Shown in pieces: positions 7,159-10,817 of a stretch of 10,817 nucleotides of DNA. Origin of the DNA: CAYUYM01 sp964449305 (lineage in GTDB: Bacteria > Bacteroidota > Ignavibacteria > SZUA-365 > CAYQST01); assembly GCA_964449305.1 (NCBI GenBank), contig CAYUYM010000121.1, positions 1 to 10,817 on the forward strand, in the 5' to 3' direction. Under the pieces are notes generated by a model that saw only the letters and a list, made by a program, of their open reading frames with translations, had not been told where the DNA came from and did no database searches. A program made the position numbers and the translations under genes. Each line of letters opens with the position of its first letter. The first letter of the stretch is position 1.

Positions 7159-8520
7159 TCAGTTCTCCTCGACAGTGACATCAGGGGTGACAGCGGTCTT
7201 CCGGAGCAGCGCCGGCCAATAGGCGATGACGTCGCTCGGTTTGGGGCGTCCGCCGGCAAAGCCGGTGACACAGGGCGGCCCGGTGAGGATGAGCGGCGCC
7301 AGCTCCTGCCCGAAACGTGCGACGGCGGCCTTGTCCGGTCCACGGACACCAACACGCATGACCACCTCGTTGATTTCCGGAGGCATGGAGGCGAGCGGCC
7401 CGTGGCAGGAGTTGAGGCCGAGGAACTCGGTGCGGATCTCGTCGAAGCAGAGGCCGAGGTCGTCCATGCGCGTGCGCAGGATCGCATCGGCAGCCTGGGC
7501 CTTCTCCAGCGCCTCGGGCCAGCAATAGGTGAGCGTCCCGAAGGCGGAATAGCCGTCGTGGTACGAGGCGGAGACCTTGTAGAACTCGGTTTCCGGCCTG
7601 CCGGTGATGCCGTGGACCAGCACGCGGTCCGGGCCGTCGTCGGAGAGGTGGATGCTGGTGAAGTCCGCCACGCAATCCGGGGTGATGTAGTCACGCGGGT
7701 CACCGATCTCGTAGAGGAGCTGTTCCTTCACCGTGGCGAGGGAGACAAGGCCGCCCGTGTTCTCGTGCTTGGTGATGATGAAGCTGCCATCGGGATGCGC
7801 CTCGGCGATCGGGAAGCCGATGTGGGCCATGTCGGGGACGGACCGCCAGTCGCCGAGGAAGTTGCCGCCGCTGCTCTGTGCGCCGCATTCCAGGATGTGG
7901 CCCGCCACCGTTCCGGCGGCAAGCAGGTCGAAGTCCGTGCGGGACCAGCCGAATTCATGGATCATGGGGGCGAGCGTCAGGCCGGTGTCAGTGGTGCGGC
8001 CGGTGATGACGATGTGGGCGCCCTGGGCAAGGGCCTCGACGATCGGGAAGGCGCCGAAGTAGGTGTTGGCGGAGACGATGCGGTCGCGGACGTCGCTGAT
8101 TGGCGCACCAGTCTCCATGTTCGCCAACGGATGGCCGGCGGCGATGAGATCGTCGAGGTGATCGAGGATGTTGTCCCCCGTCACCACGCCGATGCGCAGG
8201 CCGTGGATGCCCATGGAGTCGGCGAGGCGGAAGATCTCGTGCATGCAGGCAACGGGGTTCACGCCACCACCGTTGGTGATGACGCGGATGTTTCGATCCA
8301 TGATGAACGGCAGGATCTTCTGGATCTGCAACGGCAGATCACGTGCATAACCGAGCCTCGGGTCACGCAGTTTCTGCTTCTGCATGATGGACATGGTGAC
8401 CTCGGCGAGGAAATCCATCATGAGGTAATCGATCGGCCCTCTGGTCACCTGCTGGTACGGGGCATCGATCAGATCACCCCAGAACCCCTGGCCGGATGCG
8501 ATTCGTATGCTCGTTCTCAT
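7159..8520 (-). CDS. AtuA family protein (DUF1446, acyclic terpene utilization)
   Basis: This 453-residue protein belongs to the DUF1446/AtuA family. Family hallmarks seen in order are ASGQGFWGD (8-16), GPIDYLMMDFLAE (28-40), ITNGGGVNP (81-89), VVTGDN (112-117), ANTYFGAFPIVEALAQGA (151-168), VITGRTTDTGLTLAP (171-185), ECGAQSSGGNF (211-221), GFPIAEAHPDG (235-245) and TVKEQLLYEIGDP (263-275). It lacks the extra C-terminal domain of long AtuA proteins, and that domain is the next gene. No signal peptide or membrane segment is visible, so it should be cytosolic. I chose ATG at 8520 because the family starts with this basic strand and glycine-rich loop and a CGGAG ribosome binding site lies 8 bases upstream; the frame stays open to 8688 without similarity. 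It is the first gene of the leftward cluster. The biochemical activity is not established; terpene catabolism is only the family label, and nothing nearby supports it here. Confidence 0.92.
   Translation of the reverse strand: MRTSIRIASGQGFWGDLIDAPYQQVTRGPIDYLMMDFLAEVTMSIMQKQKLRDPRLGYARDLPLQIQKILPFIMDRNIRVITNGGGVNPVACMHEIFRLADSMGIHGLRIGVVTGDNILDHLDDLIAAGHPLANMETGAPISDVRDRIVSANTYFGAFPIVEALAQGAHIVITGRTTDTGLTLAPMIHEFGWSRTDFDLLAAGTVAGHILECGAQSSGGNFLGDWRSVPDMAHIGFPIAEAHPDGSFIITKHENTGGLVSLATVKEQLLYEIGDPRDYITPDCVADFTSIHLSDDGPDRVLVHGITGRPETEFYKVSASYHDGYSAFGTLTYCWPEALEKAQAADAILRTRMDDLGLCFDEIRTEFLGLNSCHGPLASMPPEINEVVMRVGVRGPDKAAVARFGQELAPLILTGPPCVTGFAGGRPKPSDVIAYWPALLRKTAVTPDVTVEEN
7165..7170 (-). promoter_or_regulatory. 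Ribosome binding site of the AtuA-like gene
   Basis: GAGGAG on the minus strand lies 7 bases before the ATG at 7157 and inside the last codons of the AtuA gene. It is the strongest Shine-Dalgarno match in the window and fixes the start of the small gene, separating it from the long open frame upstream. Confidence 0.75.
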
Positions 8521-8528
8521 TGCGTGAA

Positions 8529-8533
8529 CTCCG
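8529..8533 (-). promoter_or_regulatory. Ribosome binding site of the AtuA gene
   Basis: CGGAG on the minus strand is 8 bases before the ATG at 8520. It supports this start over the longer open frame that runs to 8688. Confidence 0.6.
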
Positions 8534-8553
8534 TGCGAAACGTGGTGGAGGTG

Positions 8554-8573
8554 GGGTTCGAAGCTCGAAACCC
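8554..8573 (-). repeat. Imperfect inverted repeat in the AtuA 5' leader
   Basis: GGGTTCGA (8554-8561) and TCGAAACCC (8565-8573) form a hairpin of 8 bp with a three-base loop and one unpaired A. The inner TTCGA/TCGAA part is perfect. It lies between the candidate leftward promoter and the AtuA start, so it could be an operator half-site pair or an mRNA leader hairpin. Its short length makes chance a real alternative. Confidence 0.3.
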
Positions 8574-8585
8574 GACGTGATCGCA

Positions 8586-8616
8586 TCAAGATACAACAAA
8601 TCGCCGTCCGGAAAAA
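8586..8616 (-). promoter_or_regulatory. Candidate promoter for the leftward AtuA-transketolase-glycosyltransferase cluster
   Basis: On the minus strand a T-run (8616-8612) is followed after 18 bases by TATCTTGA (8593-8586). TATCTT resembles a sigma-70 -10 box, and the longer form resembles the Bacteroidota TAnnTTTG box. The upstream element is poor (TTTT rather than TTTG or TTGACA). It sits about 65 bases before the AtuA start in the only large upstream gap of the cluster. Confidence 0.3.
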
Positions 8617-8636
8617 TCGGACCTGCGGTGCTGCAT

Positions 8637-8666
8637 TTTGCCGGGGAGCATTTTTCCGTACATTGG
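8637..8666 (+). promoter_or_regulatory. Candidate promoter for the transporter-bacterioferritin pair
   Basis: TTTG (8637-8640) is followed after 18 bases by TACATTGG (8659-8666). This fits the Bacteroidota -33/-7 pattern TTTG / TAnnTTTG with one mismatch in the second box. Transcription would start near 8673, giving a leader of about 35 bases. A sigma-70 reading (TTGCCG, 15 bases, TACATT) is weaker. Confidence 0.33.
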
Positions 8667-8700
8667 CCGATCTGCCGCGATGTTCCACCCATCATTCCAC

Positions 8701-8704
8701 AGGA
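8701..8704 (+). promoter_or_regulatory. Weak ribosome binding site of the POT transporter
   Basis: AGGA lies 4 bases before the ATG at 8709, closer than usual. It still favours this start over the longer open frame beginning at 8496, which has no membrane-protein character and would overlap the divergent AtuA gene. Confidence 0.4.
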
Positions 8705-8708
8705 TCAC

Positions 8709-10133
8709 ATGACAGACACGACCACCACCAAACCCCGGATCTCCGACTTCCCGAAACAGTACTGGCTCGTCATCATGTTCGAATTCTTCGAACGCGGTTC
8801 GTACTATGGGATGATGAGCATCCTCTCGGTGTACCTCACCGATCAGCTCGGCTTCGCGAAGGAGGGCGTGGGACTCATCAAGAGCACCATCCAACCCCTT
8901 CTCTACTTCCTCCCCATCCTGACCGGTGCCATCGCCGACCGCATGGGCTACAGAAAGACTCTCATGGTGGCCTTCTCCCTTCTCGGATCGGGATATTTCC
9001 TGACCAGTCAGATGACCACCTATTCCGCCGTCTTCTTCGGCCTCGTCATCATGGGCATTGGTGCGGGGACGTTCAAACCGGTGATCTCCGGCACCATCGC
9101 ACGCCTGACCGACGAACGCAACAGCACACTTGGCTTCGGCGTGTTCTACTGGAGCATCAACCTCGGAGCCTTTCTCTTCCCCATGTTCATCGTCCCCGTG
9201 CTCAAGGGCATCTCGTGGCACCTCGTGATCATCGCCTCCGCCATCGGCACCGGCGCCATGATCATCCCCACCCTCCTTCTCTTCCGCGAACCGGTGCTCG
9301 AGGCAAAACCCGCGCGTGAGCCCTTCGGCACCGTTGTCCGCCAGATCGGCCAGAAGCTGTTCATGGTGGTGATGGACTGGCGTTTCATCCTCTTCATCGG
9401 CATCTACTCCTTCTTCTGGATTCTCTATTTCCAGATGTTCGACAGCGTCCTCTGGTATGTGAAGGATTTCGTTGACGCATCACCGCTCAACACCGCCGTC
9501 AAATCCCTCACCGGCATCAACTGGAAGTTCGATGTGGAGCATGTGACCGTCATCAATGCACTCACCATCATCCTCCTTCAGATGCTCATCTCCAAGATCG
9601 TGAGCAAGACGAAGGCCCTGCCCACCATGGTGGTCGGCATCAGCATCGCGACACTCGGCATGGCCATCCTCGCCGTAAGCACCCACATCTGGGTGTTCAT
9701 CCTCGGCATCGTCATGTTCTCCCTCGGTGAGATGACCGCCCATCCGAAGTACATCAGCTACCTGGGCCTCATCGCACCGCAGGACAAGAAGGCCACCTAC
9801 ATGGGCTTCGGCTTCCTCTACGGCGCCATCGGGTCCTTCATCGGAGGGCTGCTCGGCGCGTTTCTCTATGTGCGGCTCATGGACCGCCCGATGATCGCCT
9901 ACATCCGCGAGATGCTGGCGCAGACGGGGTCCGGCACGGTGCTTGCCGAAAACATCAAGATCGGCGAGGCGCTGAAGGTGGCCGAGTCCGCAGGCATCGC
10001 GCGGGCCGACATCGCCATGCAGGCCAATCCCACGCTTCTCTGGCTGCTGTTTGCCGGCATCGGTGTGCTCTGCATCATCGGTTTGTTGGCATTCCAGAAA
10101 TTTGTAGGTTCCAAACAGCACTCAAAGCATTGA
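8709..10133 (+). CDS. POT/PTR family (proton-coupled oligopeptide-type) MFS transporter
   Basis: This 474-residue inner-membrane protein has about 12 hydrophobic segments and the signatures of the proton-dependent oligopeptide transporter family. These are the ExxER motif in helix 1 (EFFERGSYYG, Glu25, Glu28, Arg29), an MFS motif A-like loop ADRMGYRK (76-83), the helix 4 segment GAGTFKPVISG with Lys123, the PTR signature FYWSINLGA (146-154), and SLGEMTAHP in helix 10 with Glu341. In studied POTs these Glu, Arg and Lys residues couple proton and peptide binding. The usual Phe after ExxER is Gly30 here. Between helices 11 and 12 there is a long polar, helix-prone insert of about 50 residues (389-441), predicted periplasmic. 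Substrates are probably di- or tripeptides, but related POTs also carry nitrate or other small molecules, so this is not certain. The gene is transcribed divergently from AtuA and ends 23 bp before the bacterioferritin gene. Confidence 0.92.
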   Translation: MTDTTTTKPRISDFPKQYWLVIMFEFFERGSYYGMMSILSVYLTDQLGFAKEGVGLIKSTIQPLLYFLPILTGAIADRMGYRKTLMVAFSLLGSGYFLTSQMTTYSAVFFGLVIMGIGAGTFKPVISGTIARLTDERNSTLGFGVFYWSINLGAFLFPMFIVPVLKGISWHLVIIASAIGTGAMIIPTLLLFREPVLEAKPAREPFGTVVRQIGQKLFMVVMDWRFILFIGIYSFFWILYFQMFDSVLWYVKDFVDASPLNTAVKSLTGINWKFDVEHVTVINALTIILLQMLISKIVSKTKALPTMVVGISIATLGMAILAVSTHIWVFILGIVMFSLGEMTAHPKYISYLGLIAPQDKKATYMGFGFLYGAIGSFIGGLLGAFLYVRLMDRPMIAYIREMLAQTGSGTVLAENIKIGEALKVAESAGIARADIAMQANPTLLWLLFAGIGVLCIIGLLAFQKFVGSKQHSKH

Positions 10134-10143
10134 CCCACCAGAC

Positions 10144-10148
10144 AAGGA
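10144..10148 (+). promoter_or_regulatory. Ribosome binding site of bfr
   Basis: AAGGA lies 8 bases before ATG 10157 in the short gap after the transporter. It decides for this start rather than the in-frame TTG at 10130, which would overlap the transporter stop. Confidence 0.65.
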
Positions 10149-10156
10149 ATTCACGA

Positions 10157-10621
10157 ATGAAAGGCAACGACAAGGTTCTCGCGGCACTTCAGGAGGTTCT
10201 CGAATCCGAGATCACGGCCATCAACCAGTACTTCATGCATGCGGAACTGTACGAGAACATGGGCTTCCCCCAGCTCGCAGCGGCGGTCAAGATGGATTCC
10301 ATCCAGGAAATGAAACATGCCGAGCTCGCCATTGAGCGCATCCTGTTCCTCGAGGGCATGCCCAACATGAGCACACATATTTCCATCAATGTCGGCAAGA
10401 CCGTGGAGGAGATGATGCGGAACGATCTCGCCCTCGAGATCGGTGCCGTGGCGCATTACAACCAGGTGATGCAGATCGCCTCCGACAATGGCGACAACGG
10501 CACGCGCGACATGATGCTCATCCTGCTCAAGGAGGAGGAGGAGCATGCGGACTGGCTCGAGACACAGCTTTCCATCATCGAGAATGTCGGCATCCAGAAC
10601 TACCTGAACACGCAGCGCTGA
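10157..10621 (+). CDS. bfr: Bacterioferritin
   Basis: This 154-residue protein has the normal length of a bacterioferritin, a 24-subunit cytoplasmic shell that oxidises Fe(II) with oxygen or peroxide and stores it as ferric mineral. All six ferroxidase ligands are present at the E. coli numbering: Glu18, Glu51, His54, Glu94, Glu127 and His130. Tyr25 is also kept. Met52, the haem ligand between paired subunits, is present, so this is a haem-binding Bfr rather than a plain ferritin or Dps. Positions 46 and 50, which are His and Asp in E. coli Bfr and belong to an inner iron site, are Met and Gln here. ATG 10157 is supported by AAGGA upstream. The gene follows the transporter by 23 bp and may share its transcript. 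A strong hairpin follows its stop. No Fur box or bacterioferritin-associated ferredoxin gene is visible in the window. Confidence 0.97.
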   Translation: MKGNDKVLAALQEVLESEITAINQYFMHAELYENMGFPQLAAAVKMDSIQEMKHAELAIERILFLEGMPNMSTHISINVGKTVEEMMRNDLALEIGAVAHYNQVMQIASDNGDNGTRDMMLILLKEEEEHADWLETQLSIIENVGIQNYLNTQR

Positions 10622-10642
10622 CCCATTCCCCTCCCCATGTGC

Positions 10643-10673
10643 CACGGCCCGGAAGCAATCCTTCCGGGCCGTG
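10643..10673 (+). terminator. Hairpin terminator after bfr
   Basis: A perfect 13-bp stem (10643-10655 with 10661-10673) with a five-base loop starts 21 bases after the bfr stop. The stem is very GC-rich. The T-tract that should follow is poor (TTGCGT), so it is a strong hairpin but a weak classic intrinsic terminator. It could also protect the 3' end of the transcript. Confidence 0.65.
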
Positions 10674-10715
10674 TTGCGTCATGTCTGCACTGAGCGCTGT
10701 ACCAGACCGTCGGGA

Positions 10716-10750
10716 GACAGCATGGGCGACGCAGCCGTCGCCCATGTGTC
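10716..10750. repeat. Second long inverted repeat in the right-hand intergenic region
   Basis: An 11-bp perfect stem (10721-10731 with 10736-10746) around a four-base loop is extended by 4 more base pairs (10716-10719 with 10747-10750) if one G at 10720 is bulged. There is no T-tract on either side. It lies about 40 bases after the bfr hairpin in DNA without a supported gene (10622-10817). It could be a terminator-like or transcript-stabilising element, or a site belonging to a gene beyond the window. Confidence 0.45.
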
Positions 10751-10817
10751 GAAGTCGTTGTCCAAGCCGCCAGGAGTGCTGTCACCAGCTGCCGGCACAT
10801 GCCGTGTCAGCGGACGA

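Noticed and set aside
6613..8580. 655-codon open frame on the plus strand opposite the AtuA genes
   Set aside because: It is opposite two genes with clear family motifs and ribosome binding sites. The translation shows low-complexity Gly/Asp/Val/Glu composition without any motif.
8496..8708. Longer N-terminus for the POT transporter
   Set aside because: The extra 71 residues are Arg/Ser-rich, cross the divergent promoter region and overlap the AtuA start, whereas ATG 8709 gives a normal POT N-terminus.
10600..10800. Possible 66-codon gene on the minus strand in the right-hand intergenic region
   Set aside because: It overlaps both hairpins and the bfr 3' end, has no ribosome binding site that I can see, and its Arg/Cys/Thr-rich translation resembles nothing known.

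Overview
The window is about 10.8 kb of GC-rich (about 60% by eye), densely coding bacterial DNA. I see eight protein genes and no RNA gene, insertion sequence, CRISPR array or phage gene. The host is probably a Gram-negative bacterium, because it carries two glycosyltransferases of lipopolysaccharide-core type. A Bacteroidota/Chlorobiota-like (FCB group) host is a tentative guess. It rests on the split transketolase, the sparse Shine-Dalgarno sequences and a possible TTTG / TAnnTTTG-like promoter. None of these is decisive, and no taxonomic marker gene is present.

Layout, left to right. (1) Positions 6-3071 (+): a soluble hybrid histidine kinase with three PAS domains, a GAF domain, a kinase core and a C-terminal receiver. 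Its end overlaps the end of the next gene by 20 bp, tail to tail. (2) Positions 8520 down to 3052 (-): six tightly packed genes that look like one leftward operon. In transcription order they are an AtuA-family (DUF1446) protein, a small AtuA-like C-terminal-domain protein, the N-terminal and C-terminal halves of a split transketolase, a family 2 glycosyltransferase and a family 9 (heptosyltransferase-like) glycosyltransferase. (3) Positions 8521-8708: a 188-bp divergent intergenic region with weak candidate promoters facing both ways. (4) Positions 8709-10621 (+): a POT/PTR-family major facilitator transporter followed by a bacterioferritin with all ferroxidase residues and the haem methionine. 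A strong hairpin follows the bacterioferritin. The last 200 bases hold this hairpin and a second one, but no convincing gene.

How the parts may work together is inference. Transketolase can supply sedoheptulose 7-phosphate, the precursor of ADP-heptose, which family 9 heptosyltransferases add to the lipid A-core. The last four genes of the operon could therefore link pentose-phosphate flux to surface glycan assembly. The AtuA pair at the head of the operon does not fit this obviously and is the most puzzling part of the window. I did not find a clear, wholly new system. The best leads are the mixed operon, the divided AtuA, the human-type active-site glutamine in the transketolase C-subunit, the changed nucleotide-binding motif in the family 2 glycosyltransferase, and the C-rich, G-poor leader before the transketolase.
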